In this document: one piece after another, positions 1-4,983 of the stretch
Numbering within the stretch: position 1 is the stretch's first letter
Layout: each line of letters opens with the position of its first letter
DNA from: an uncultured Eubacteriales bacterium
Lineage (GTDB): Bacteria > Bacillota > Clostridia > Christensenellales > Borkfalkiaceae
DNA length: 5,062 nt
Reading direction: 5' to 3'
Assembly: GCA_902797515.1 (NCBI GenBank)
Contig: CADBSX010000076.1
Span: forward strand, 1 to 5,062
The notes under the pieces: generated by a model
The model's input: only the letters and a program-made list of their open reading frames with translations
Told to the model about the DNA's origin: nothing
Databases searched by the model: none
Made by a program: the position numbers and the translations under genes

Positions 1-47
1 CAGATATCGATTACGTTTTTTACTTCATTTAAAAAATTATTATTCAT
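1..47 (-). CDS. Possible 5' end of a gene running off the left edge
   Basis: An ATG at 47-45 on the minus strand opens a frame that stays open to the window edge and encodes MNNNFLNEVKNVIDI. A weak purine-rich stretch (AGTGGT, minus strand, 60-55) sits 7 nt upstream and could act as a ribosome binding site. The gene would lie 44 nt downstream of the BspA-like gene on the same strand, so the two could be co-transcribed. Fifteen residues are too few to assign a family. An open frame of this length can arise by chance in AT-rich DNA. Confidence 0.35.
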   Translation of the reverse strand, partial: MNNNFLNEVKNVIDI

Positions 48-74
48 TTGTTTTACCACTTTAAAATTTTTATT

Positions 75-98
75 TATATACGGTTTTACCGTTATATA
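75..98 (-). terminator. Weak hairpin at the end of the BspA-like gene
   Basis: ACGGT (80-84) and ACCGT (88-92) form a 5-bp stem with a 3-nt loop, flanked by TATA sequences that extend it imperfectly. The hairpin overlaps the TAA stop (94-92). On the minus strand it is followed by an A-rich stretch and only later TTTT, so it is not a convincing intrinsic terminator. It may only stabilise an mRNA end or mean nothing. Confidence 0.2.
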
Positions 99-1279
99 CT
101 TATAGTGCCGTCTGTACAATAAACTTTGCAACTTGTCGGAACTTTATATTTCCAACCTGTTCCTTTGCTTATTGCTTTCCATTGCACTGTTGTTCCTTTA
201 AAAGTTATGCTTGTAAGTCCGCTGCACCAACTAAATGTGGCATTTCCTATATTTGTAATGCTGTCGGGGATATTAACGCTTGTAAGTCCGGTGCAACCAG
301 AGAAAGCATAACTTCCTATACTCGTAACGCTATCGGGAATAGTTATGCTCGTAAGACCGCTGCAATCATAGAACACTTGACTTCCTATATTTGTTATGCC
401 GTCGGGAATAGTTATGCTCGTAAGTCTGCTGCAACCATAAAACGCAGAATTTCCTATACTCGTAACGCTATCGGGGATAGATATGCTCGTAAGTCCGCTG
501 CAATCGGAGAACGCATATTTTCCTATACTTGTAACACTGCCCGGAATAGTTATGTTCGTCAGTTTTCTGTAGCTGGAGAATGCGTGATCTCGAATACTTG
601 TAACGCCGTCGGGAATAGTGATGCTCGTTAGACCGTTATAATTAAAATTAACTGTATCATTTGAACTCGGTAAAGTACCGGAAAGTTTGTCGTTTTGTTT
701 TCTGCTTGATTCGCATTGTTTTTCGTCAATTAAACTGTTATTTGAATTATTAGTTTGATATAGATCATTCGACTTTTTGATGTCGGCATTCTTTCTGTTT
801 AACAGATAAGTATAAGATTTATTTGCCTCTAATGCATTTAAAATTTTTTGTTGTTTCGTGTTGAAAAATTCTTGTTGAATTAAGCCGGAATTTAAAAGAT
901 CATTGTATTTTATATATAAATCTACCAATTTAAGTTCGTTATCTATATCCGAGCAAGAGGTTGTAAAGAATTTTTCTTCATAATTAACCGATTGTTTGGT
1001 TTCTTGCGAATTATTTGTTGTAACGATAGTGTTTTTTTGAGACTCTTCATAACTTTCGATTTCCAATCTTATTGCCGATAAACACGTGTTTTTTATTATT
1101 TTGTTGCCGGATATTTCTATTGTCCTGTCGCTTATTTTTATTGTCGCAACCATAAACGGAGGCGTTCCGACTTTGATTTTATCGTTTGTTTCGGATATGA
1201 TGCCGAATTTACCTGTTATGGCTTTTTTTATCAAAAAAACAACTTTTCTCTTTTCAATTTTAAAGTTTATCGTATCCAT
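92..1279 (-). CDS. BspA-like leucine-rich repeat protein with a SHOCT-like segment
   Basis: The 395-residue protein has three visible parts. Residues 1-76 are a strand-rich, unrecognised N-terminal domain. Residues about 112-150 (IDNELKLVDLYIKYNDLL, then SGLIQQEFFNTKQQKIL) match the pattern of the SHOCT domain, a short helical hairpin common in bacterial proteins. Residues 217-354 are six BspA-type (LRR_5) repeats of 23 residues with consensus LTSITIPDSVTSIGxxAFxxCSG. A truncated seventh repeat leads into a closing segment (TFKGTTVQWKAIS ... VYCTDGTISI) typical of BspA-like proteins in Bacillota. Asn/Ser/Gln-rich linkers join the parts (about 83-97 and 165-212). The family is usually surface-exposed, but no signal peptide, membrane segment or cell-wall anchor is visible here, so a cytoplasmic location is inferred. 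The start is supported by AAGGA (minus, 1289-1285) five nt upstream of ATG. The gene is AT-rich compared with rnr, which suggests accessory or transferred DNA. Its specific function and binding partner are unknown. Confidence 0.85.
   Translation of the reverse strand: MDTINFKIEKRKVVFLIKKAITGKFGIISETNDKIKVGTPPFMVATIKISDRTIEISGNKIIKNTCLSAIRLEIESYEESQKNTIVTTNNSQETKQSVNYEEKFFTTSCSDIDNELKLVDLYIKYNDLLNSGLIQQEFFNTKQQKILNALEANKSYTYLLNRKNADIKKSNDLYQTNNSNNSLIDEKQCESSRKQNDKLSGTLPSSNDTVNFNYNGLTSITIPDGVTSIRDHAFSSYRKLTNITIPGSVTSIGKYAFSDCSGLTSISIPDSVTSIGNSAFYGCSRLTSITIPDGITNIGSQVFYDCSGLTSITIPDSVTSIGSYAFSGCTGLTSVNIPDSITNIGNATFSWCSGLTSITFKGTTVQWKAISKGTGWKYKVPTSCKVYCTDGTISI
218..631 (-). repeat. Six tandem 69-bp units encoding the leucine-rich repeats
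   Basis: The units correspond to residues 217-239, 240-262, 263-285, 286-308, 309-331 and 332-354. DNA similarity is high: short strings such as GGAATAGTTATGCTCGTAAG recur on the plus strand at 69-bp spacing (338-357 and 407-426). This makes copy number open to change by slippage or recombination. Confidence 0.9.
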
Positions 1280-1284
1280 ATTAT

Positions 1285-1289
1285 TCCTT
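1285..1289 (-). promoter_or_regulatory. Ribosome binding site of the BspA-like gene
   Basis: AAGGA within AAAAAAGGAATAAT on the minus strand, five nt before the ATG at 1279. It begins about 8 nt after the terminator T-run, so the leader hairpin lies directly against it. Confidence 0.75.
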
Positions 1290-1295
1290 TTTTAA

Positions 1296-1363
1296 GTAAA
1301 AAATGCCGCCCGCTTATAGCGAGCGACACCCGTAAAAATGCCTTTCGCATAAGCTGCGACACC
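1296..1363 (-). repeat. Two tandem hairpin units, the second a terminator
   Basis: On the minus strand, unit A (1363-1332) and unit B (1330-1296) both begin GGTGTCGC and end GGCATTTTT(T)AC, and are separated by one base. The middle portions differ, but each can form a hairpin (CGCA/TGCG in A, CGCT/AGCG in B). This looks like a duplicated terminator module. The 5' arm of unit A is also the 3' strand of the leader's closing helix. Confidence 0.7.
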
Positions 1364-1473
1364 AACTAAAATAGAATTCTCTCGAATTTTTTTAGAATTG
1401 CGAAAAGATACACTTCTACGCAAGAAGTATATTTTCCGAGAGAAAAATTATCCCCTATTAAGTTGGTATCGCA
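1297..1473 (-). ncRNA. Unrecognised structured leader RNA or small RNA
   Basis: Read as minus-strand RNA, 1473-1461 (UGCGAUACCAACU) pairs with 1367-1355 (AGUUGGUGUCGCA) over 13 bp with a single U-G wobble. Inside this helix are AAUAG/CUAUU (1459-1455 with 1374-1370), UUCUCUCG/CGAGAGAA (1444-1437 with 1384-1377), and a hairpin of AUAUACUUCU/AGAAGUGUAU (1432-1423 with 1417-1408) with loop UGCGU, extended by GAAA/UUUC. A purine-rich GGGAU lies in the internal loop. Two tandem hairpin units follow, the second being a good terminator. The RNA starts where the predicted promoter places transcription initiation and ends about 10 nt before the ribosome binding site of the BspA-like gene. It matches no riboswitch or RNA family I recognise. 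It may be a cis-acting attenuator, a free RNA of about 175 nt, or a transcribed MITE-like inverted repeat. Confidence 0.5.
1298..1329 (-). terminator. Intrinsic terminator in the BspA-like gene leader
   Basis: On the minus strand GTGTCGCTCGCT (1329-1318) pairs with AGCGGGCGGCAT (1314-1303) over 12 bp, counting G-U pairs, with loop ATA. A run of six T residues (1303-1298) includes the last stem base. It lies between the minus-strand promoter and the ribosome binding site, so it would stop transcription before the gene unless it is prevented from folding. On the plus strand no T-run follows, so it acts only leftwards. Confidence 0.7.
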
Positions 1474-1478
1474 GAACT

Positions 1479-1507
1479 ATTCTAACATAATTTTGAAAAC
1501 AAGTCAA
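1479..1507 (-). promoter_or_regulatory. Sigma-A-type promoter for the leader and BspA-like gene
   Basis: On the minus strand TTGACT (1507-1502) is followed after exactly 17 nt by TAGAAT (1484-1479), preceded by TG-n (extended -10). The expected start is at about 1473-1472, which coincides with the first base of the 13-bp closing helix of the leader RNA. Confidence 0.75.
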
Positions 1508-1565
1508 TCATATTTTATATTTAGTCATATAATTGCGATTTATTTCCGCAACTTAATAAAAACGC

Positions 1566-1594
1566 TTGCTTTTAAAAAAAGTTTGTGTTATACT
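1566..1594 (+). promoter_or_regulatory. Sigma-A-type promoter of secG
   Basis: TTGCTT (1566-1571), a 17-nt spacer and TATACT (1589-1594) with an extended -10 TGT directly upstream. The start would fall near 1601, giving a short leader of about 27 nt before the secG ATG. Confidence 0.75.
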
Positions 1595-1615
1595 TAAAAG
1601 CACTGTGATAAAAAT

Positions 1616-1621
1616 GGAGAG
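1616..1621 (+). promoter_or_regulatory. Ribosome binding site of secG
   Basis: GGAGAG six nt before the ATG at 1628. It is the strongest Shine-Dalgarno sequence in the window and fixes the secG start. Confidence 0.8.
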
Positions 1622-1627
1622 ATATCT

Positions 1628-1918
1628 ATGCTTGATAATCTTTTGTTTAAAATGAGTTGGGTCGCTTTCGAGGCGGTAACTATTCCGTGCCTTGTCCTTT
1701 CCGCGATTTGCGCTATTTTCCTTATTATCGTCGTTATGCTCCAAAAGAGCAATTCGAGCGGAATAAGCGCGATAGGCGGTCAGCAGGAAACTTTCTACGG
1801 CAAGAACAAGGGCAAGACGCTCGAACATAAACTCCGCAAACTCACCGTTATTACGGTTTGTCTTATGGCGGCGTTTATGATCGCTTTCAGCATCGTGGTT
1901 TTCAACGCCGAGATCTGA
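1628..1918 (+). CDS. secG: Preprotein translocase subunit SecG
   Basis: SecG is the small accessory subunit of the SecYEG channel in the cytoplasmic membrane and helps SecA-driven protein export. The 96-residue protein shows the family layout: a first membrane helix (about residues 18-38), the conserved VMLQKS motif at its end, a polar Ser/Gly-rich linker (SSGISAIGG, then ETFYGK), and a second membrane helix (about 72-92) after the basic segment LEHKLRKLT. It is somewhat longer than the usual 70-80 residues, mainly because of about ten residues before the first helix. The good ribosome binding site supports the chosen ATG. It has its own promoter and terminator and so is probably largely monocistronic. 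A secG next to rnr and smpB is a familiar Bacillota gene order. Confidence 0.92.
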   Translation: MLDNLLFKMSWVAFEAVTIPCLVLSAICAIFLIIVVMLQKSNSSGISAIGGQQETFYGKNKGKTLEHKLRKLTVITVCLMAAFMIAFSIVVFNAEI

Positions 1919-1937
1919 AAGTTAAATTTCCGCGACG

Positions 1938-1970
1938 AAAAGCGACTATCGAGAGTATAGTCGCTTTTTT
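1938..1970 (+). terminator. Intrinsic terminator after secG
   Basis: AGCGACTAT (1941-1949) and ATAGTCGCT (1957-1965) form a perfect 9-bp stem with a 7-nt loop, followed by T residues to 1970. Upstream A residues can extend the stem. It lies 19 nt after the secG stop and 37 nt before rnr, so it should separate the two genes at least partly. Confidence 0.93.
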
Positions 1971-2007
1971 ATGTCCATAATAAAAAATGTTTTTTTAAAT
2001 AACGGTA

Positions 2008-4110
2008 ATGAATTTCGGTGAATATATAATACAAAATTTCAAAAACGGGATTTGGAACGGTTTTTCGCTCAAAAGGATATGCGGCGAACTCGGAGTTAAG
2101 TCCTCTTTCGAGCGCGAGGCGGTGAAAAACGCGCTTAAAAATCTTGAAAAGTCGGGCGAGATCGCCTATATCGACGGCGTGTTCGTCGATATAGACAGCG
2201 GCGAACTTATAAAAGGCGAGATAAGAGGCAACGAGAGGGGCTACGCTTTTCTTATTCCGGAAAACGGGGCAGAAAAGGACCTTTTTATTCCGCATAAGAG
2301 CCTTTTCGGCGCGCTCGATAAAGACACCGTTTTGGTGAGGCGAGTCGAAGGGACTCGCGGCTCGTCGGACGAGGCGGAAGTCGTGAAGATATTAAAACGC
2401 GGCGTCGCCGAGTTTTACGGTACTTTCATAAAGAAACGCGCGTATAATTACGTTATTCCCGACGACGCAAAATACGCCGATAAGGTTGTTATTCCGCATA
2501 AATTCACGAAAAACGCAAAGACGGGGGATAAAGTTAAAGTCGGCGTAATAGGATATAACGAGGATTTTCCCGAAGGCGAGATCGAAGAGATAGCGGGCAA
2601 AAGCGGAGATTTCGACGCGGAAGAGCGGGCGATAATCGGCGAGTTCGGTTTTAAAGAGTATTTCCCCGACGAAGTAAAAGCGGAAGTATCGGAAATTCCG
2701 CAAGAGGTAAAGTCTTATCAACTCGAAGGCAGGGAAGATTTCAGGGACAGAACGATCATTACCATAGACGGCGACGATTCGCGGGATTTCGACGACGCCG
2801 TGGAAGTCGAAAGGCTTTCAAACGGGAATTTTCGGCTCGGCGTGCATATAGCCGACGTTTCGGAATACGTCAAGAAGGGAAGTCGTACGGACGACGAGGC
2901 GTTTTCGCGCGGTACGAGCGTATATTTCCCCGAAAAAGTAATTCCGATGCTGCCCGAGGAACTTTCAAACGGCATTTGCTCTTTGAACGAAGGCGTTGAC
3001 AGACTTACGCTTTCGGTAATCGCGGAGATCGACGGAAAAGGCGACGTAAAGGACAGTCGGATAGTGAAAGGCGTAATACGCTCGCGCCGCAGAACGACTT
3101 ATAAAAAGGTGCAGGCGGTATTGAGCGGCGACGCGGAAGTTCGCGAAGAATACGCGGATATAGCCGATATGCTGTCCGATATGCTCGCGCTCAAAAACGT
3201 ATTGTCAAAAAAACGGGACGGGCGTGGGAGAGTAAACCTCGATTCTTCCGAAGCGGAAATCATGGTGAAAGACGGAAAAATTTCCGTAGAGCCGAGAAAG
3301 AGCGGCGACGCCTACGAAATAATAGAAGAATTTATGGTGCTTGCCAACGAGATAACCGCCGAATACGCTTTCTTTGCGGAGATCCCGTATATTTACAGAG
3401 TACACGAAAAGCCGTCGCGTGAAAAAGCGGAATTTTTAGTTAATTTTATAAATCTTTTCGGAATTTCCGTTAAGTGGAAAACCGAAGAGCCGAGACCTTC
3501 GGATTTCGCGGCGGTGCTCGAAAAGGCGAAAGACAGACCGTATTATCACGTTATAAACAAGGTGACGTTAAGGTCGATGCAGAAGGCGTTTTATTCGCCC
3601 GAAAACAAAGGGCATTTCGGTTTGTCGAGTACGTGCTATTGTCATTTCACGTCGCCTATAAGAAGATATCCCGATCTCGTCGTTCACAGAGTAATAAAAA
3701 TGATGTTGGAAGGTCGTATAGGCGAATTAAACGACTTATACGCCGACTATATCAAAGAGGCGGCGGCGAGTTCGTCAAAGTCGGAAATGCGCGCCGACGC
3801 GGCGGAAAGAAGGATGGACGACCTTTATAAGACCGCGTATATGAAAGACCGTATAGGCGAAGAATTCGACGCCGTGATAAGCGGAGTTACGCCGAATTGC
3901 GTTTTTTCCGAACTTGAAAACACCGTCGAGGGCGTGACTTACGTCGAAGACCTTCCGCGGGGAAATTACGTTTTCGACGAAAAGACTTTTACGCTGTCGG
4001 CGGGCGGAAGAAAGAGTTATTCGCTCGGCGATAAAGTGAGAGTCGGCGTTATAAGCGCGGATCTTACCGAAAGAAGAACGAGATTTTTAATACTCGGTAA
4101 AATTACTTGA
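2008..4110 (+). CDS. rnr: Ribonuclease R (3'-5' exoribonuclease)
   Basis: RNase R degrades structured RNA from the 3' end to mononucleotides and takes part in mRNA turnover, rRNA quality control and clearing of non-stop mRNAs. The 700-residue protein has the family's domains in order: a winged-helix N-terminus (about 1-62), two cold-shock/OB domains (about 66-112 and 134-182), the RNB catalytic domain (about 245-570) and an S1 domain (about 616-697). The motif DGDDSRDFDDA (254-264) supplies the four metal-binding aspartates D254, D260, D262 and D263, matching E. coli D272, D278, D280 and D281. The substrate-clamping tyrosine is at 306 (SVYFP), and the motif YCHFTSPIRRYPDLVVHR is at 544-561. 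The protein ends right after the S1 domain, without the lysine-rich tail of the E. coli enzyme. ATG 2008 is the only suitable start, because an in-frame TAA lies at 1996-1998, yet no clear ribosome binding site precedes it (only AACGGTA). No convincing promoter fits between the secG terminator and the start. Confidence 0.97.
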   Translation: MNFGEYIIQNFKNGIWNGFSLKRICGELGVKSSFEREAVKNALKNLEKSGEIAYIDGVFVDIDSGELIKGEIRGNERGYAFLIPENGAEKDLFIPHKSLFGALDKDTVLVRRVEGTRGSSDEAEVVKILKRGVAEFYGTFIKKRAYNYVIPDDAKYADKVVIPHKFTKNAKTGDKVKVGVIGYNEDFPEGEIEEIAGKSGDFDAEERAIIGEFGFKEYFPDEVKAEVSEIPQEVKSYQLEGREDFRDRTIITIDGDDSRDFDDAVEVERLSNGNFRLGVHIADVSEYVKKGSRTDDEAFSRGTSVYFPEKVIPMLPEELSNGICSLNEGVDRLTLSVIAEIDGKGDVKDSRIVKGVIRSRRRTTYKKVQAVLSGDAEVREEYADIADMLSDMLALKNVLSKKRDGRGRVNLDSSEAEIMVKDGKISVEPRKSGDAYEIIEEFMVLANEITAEYAFFAEIPYIYRVHEKPSREKAEFLVNFINLFGISVKWKTEEPRPSDFAAVLEKAKDRPYYHVINKVTLRSMQKAFYSPENKGHFGLSSTCYCHFTSPIRRYPDLVVHRVIKMMLEGRIGELNDLYADYIKEAAASSSKSEMRADAAERRMDDLYKTAYMKDRIGEEFDAVISGVTPNCVFSELENTVEGVTYVEDLPRGNYVFDEKTFTLSAGGRKSYSLGDKVRVGVISADLTERRTRFLILGKIT

Positions 4111-4135
4111 AAGAAAACGAAAAATATGATAGAAT
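4107..4135 (+). promoter_or_regulatory. Promoter of smpB (and probably ssrA)
   Basis: TTGAAA (4107-4112) and TAGAAT (4130-4135) are separated by 17 nt, and TGA directly before the -10 makes it an extended -10. The -35 overlaps the rnr stop codon TGA (4108-4110). The start would be near 4141-4143, only a few nt before the smpB ATG at 4147. Confidence 0.7.
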
Positions 4136-4146
4136 AACCTTGAAGT

Positions 4147-4596
4147 ATGAAAACGATTGCCGAAAACAAAGAGGCGAGATACGAGTATTTCGTCGAAGAG
4201 GCCTACGAGGCGGGAATTGTCCTCGACGGCGGCGAAGTGAAGTCGATAAGGCGCGGAAACGTGAGCCTTAAAGATTCGTATTGCTCGGTTTACGGCGCGG
4301 AAGTTTTCATCAAAGGGATGCACGTCGCCGTTTACGACAAGGGCGGCGCGTTCAATACCAAAGACGCGCGGAGAGACAGAAAGATACTTCTTCACAAATC
4401 GGAAATAAAAAAATTAGTCGGCAAAGTCGCGGAAAAGGGCTATACGCTCGTGCCGCTCAAAATGTATTTCAAACAAGGTCTTATTAAAATGGAAATAGGG
4501 CTTTGCAAAGGCAAAAACACCTACGACAAAAAGCAGACTATAAAGGAAAGAGATCTCGGCAGGGAGGCGGCGCGCGCAATAAGGGATTACAGTTAG
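4147..4596 (+). CDS. smpB: SsrA-binding protein SmpB
   Basis: SmpB binds the tRNA-like domain of tmRNA and brings it to ribosomes stalled at the end of non-stop mRNAs, with its C-terminal tail reading the empty mRNA channel. The 149-residue protein is of usual length and shows the family signatures: IAENKEARYEYFVEEAYEAGIVL (residues 4-26), GGEVKSIRRGNVSLKDSY (28-45), the basic loop and helix DARRDRKILLHKSEI (73-87), TLVPLKMYF (100-108), and the C-terminal segment GLCKGKNTYDKKQTIKERD (118-136) ending in a basic tail. It starts at the usual place relative to homologues. The upstream sequence TTGAAGT is a poor ribosome binding site and the predicted transcript would be nearly leaderless. It lies 36 nt after rnr and 29 nt before ssrA, its functional partner. 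Confidence 0.97.
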   Translation: MKTIAENKEARYEYFVEEAYEAGIVLDGGEVKSIRRGNVSLKDSYCSVYGAEVFIKGMHVAVYDKGGAFNTKDARRDRKILLHKSEIKKLVGKVAEKGYTLVPLKMYFKQGLIKMEIGLCKGKNTYDKKQTIKERDLGREAARAIRDYS

Positions 4597-4625
4597 GGAA
4601 AATTTTCGCTCTCGGCTAAAAATAC

Positions 4626-4982
4626 GGGCGTGTTCCGGATTCGATCGGACGGGAAAGGGAGGATATAAGCATACCGCAGGATCCGTCTGCGTAATAACGG
4701 TAAATTAAAATTAAACGCTAACAGAAATAACGTAGCTCTCGCTGCCTGATTGCGGCGAGTGTCGGATTAAATCATCCCGTTGGATTTAATTTCGGCATAA
4801 TTTAAAACGGGGCACTGCTTTAAGGGGATCGCAGCCGACTTAAAGCGGAACGATCGGCGGCGCGCGGCGCAGCAAAGCCCGTCTTCGGGCATACCGCGCA
4901 AGGGGATAAACGAAGAATAAGTATGTAGAAGATCTTTCCGATTCCGTTCAAGACAGGAGTTCGACTCTCCTCACGTCCACCA
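4626..4982 (+). ncRNA. ssrA: Transfer-messenger RNA (tmRNA)
   Basis: tmRNA rescues stalled ribosomes: it is charged with alanine, enters the A site with SmpB and templates a degradation tag. The acceptor stem is GGGCGTG (4626-4632) with CACGTCC (4972-4978), one G-U pair, followed by A and encoded CCA (4980-4982). The T arm is AGGAG-TTCGACT-CTCCT (4955-4971). The 5' domain carries GGATTCGA (4637-4644), the tmRNA D-loop hallmark. Helix 2 includes GGAAAG (4652-4657) with CTTTCC (4934-4939). PK1: CGCAG/CTGCG (4675-4679, 4687-4691) and CCGT/ACGG (4683-4686, 4697-4700). PK2: ATTAAATC/GATTTAAT (4766-4773, 4783-4790) and CCCGTT/AACGGG (4776-4781, 4806-4811). PK3: GCTTTAAG/CTTAAAGC (4817-4824, 4839-4846) and GATCG/CGATC (4827-4831, 4851-4855). 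PK4: GCGCGG/CCGCGC (4862-4867, 4894-4899) and TCTTCG/CGAAGA (4882-4887, 4911-4916). At 357 nt it is of normal one-piece size. No separate promoter is clear in the 29-nt gap, so it is probably transcribed with smpB and processed. Confidence 0.97.
4717..4749 (+). other. tmRNA proteolysis-tag reading frame
   Basis: The frame from the resume codon GCT (4717-4719) encodes ANRNNVALAA and stops at TGA (4747-4749). With the alanine carried by tmRNA the full tag is AANRNNVALAA. The ALAA end is the usual signal for ClpXP-type proteases. The preceding TTAAAC is an A-rich context like that before other resume codons. CTCGC (4738-4742) and GCGAG (4755-4759) place the stop codon inside a helix, as in known tmRNAs. 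Confidence 0.92.
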
Positions 4983-4983
4983 C

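Larger units (their letters stand above)
1280..1627. other. Divergent intergenic region of about 350 bases
   Basis: This gap separates the minus-strand BspA-like gene from plus-strand secG and holds no credible protein gene. From left to right it contains the BspA-like gene's ribosome binding site (1285-1289), a terminator hairpin (1298-1329), a related hairpin unit (1332-1363), a large inverted repeat (1355-1473), the minus-strand promoter (1479-1507), an AT-rich spacer, the secG promoter (1566-1594) and the secG ribosome binding site (1616-1621). The spacer 1508-1565 holds only a short TTGCG/CGCAA inverted repeat (1533-1537, 1547-1551), to which I assign no function. Confidence 0.8.

Noticed and set aside
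182..631. 149-residue plus-strand open frame with repeated residues
   Set aside because: It is the antisense shadow of the leucine-rich repeats. Its periodicity comes from the 69-bp repeats on the other strand, and it has no ribosome binding site.
218..631. Regularly spaced repeats resembling a CRISPR array
   Set aside because: The 69-bp units are continuous and coding, without a separate repeat-spacer pattern, and translate into leucine-rich repeats.
1086..1295. Plus-strand open frame with hydrophobic residues
   Set aside because: Antisense to the N-terminus of the BspA-like gene. Its hydrophobicity comes from the AT-rich complement, and no start signals are visible.
1533..1551. TTGCG/CGCAA inverted repeat upstream of the secG promoter as an operator
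   Set aside because: Only 5 bp per arm in AT-rich DNA, with no match to an operator I know.
1553..1828. Minus-strand open frame of 91 codons across secG
   Set aside because: It lies opposite secG, which has a clear family match and start, and it crosses the secG promoter.
3474..3830. Arg-rich plus-strand open frame inside rnr
   Set aside because: Out-of-frame reading of rnr. The Arg and Gly richness follows from the GC-rich codons of the true frame.
4087..4395. Minus-strand 102-codon open frame opposite smpB
   Set aside because: Antisense shadow of a well-conserved gene, with no recognisable protein features.
4940..4982. tRNA-like T arm and CCA suggesting a tRNA gene
   Set aside because: There is no anticodon arm next to it. 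The acceptor partner is at 4626-4632, so it is the tRNA-like domain of tmRNA.
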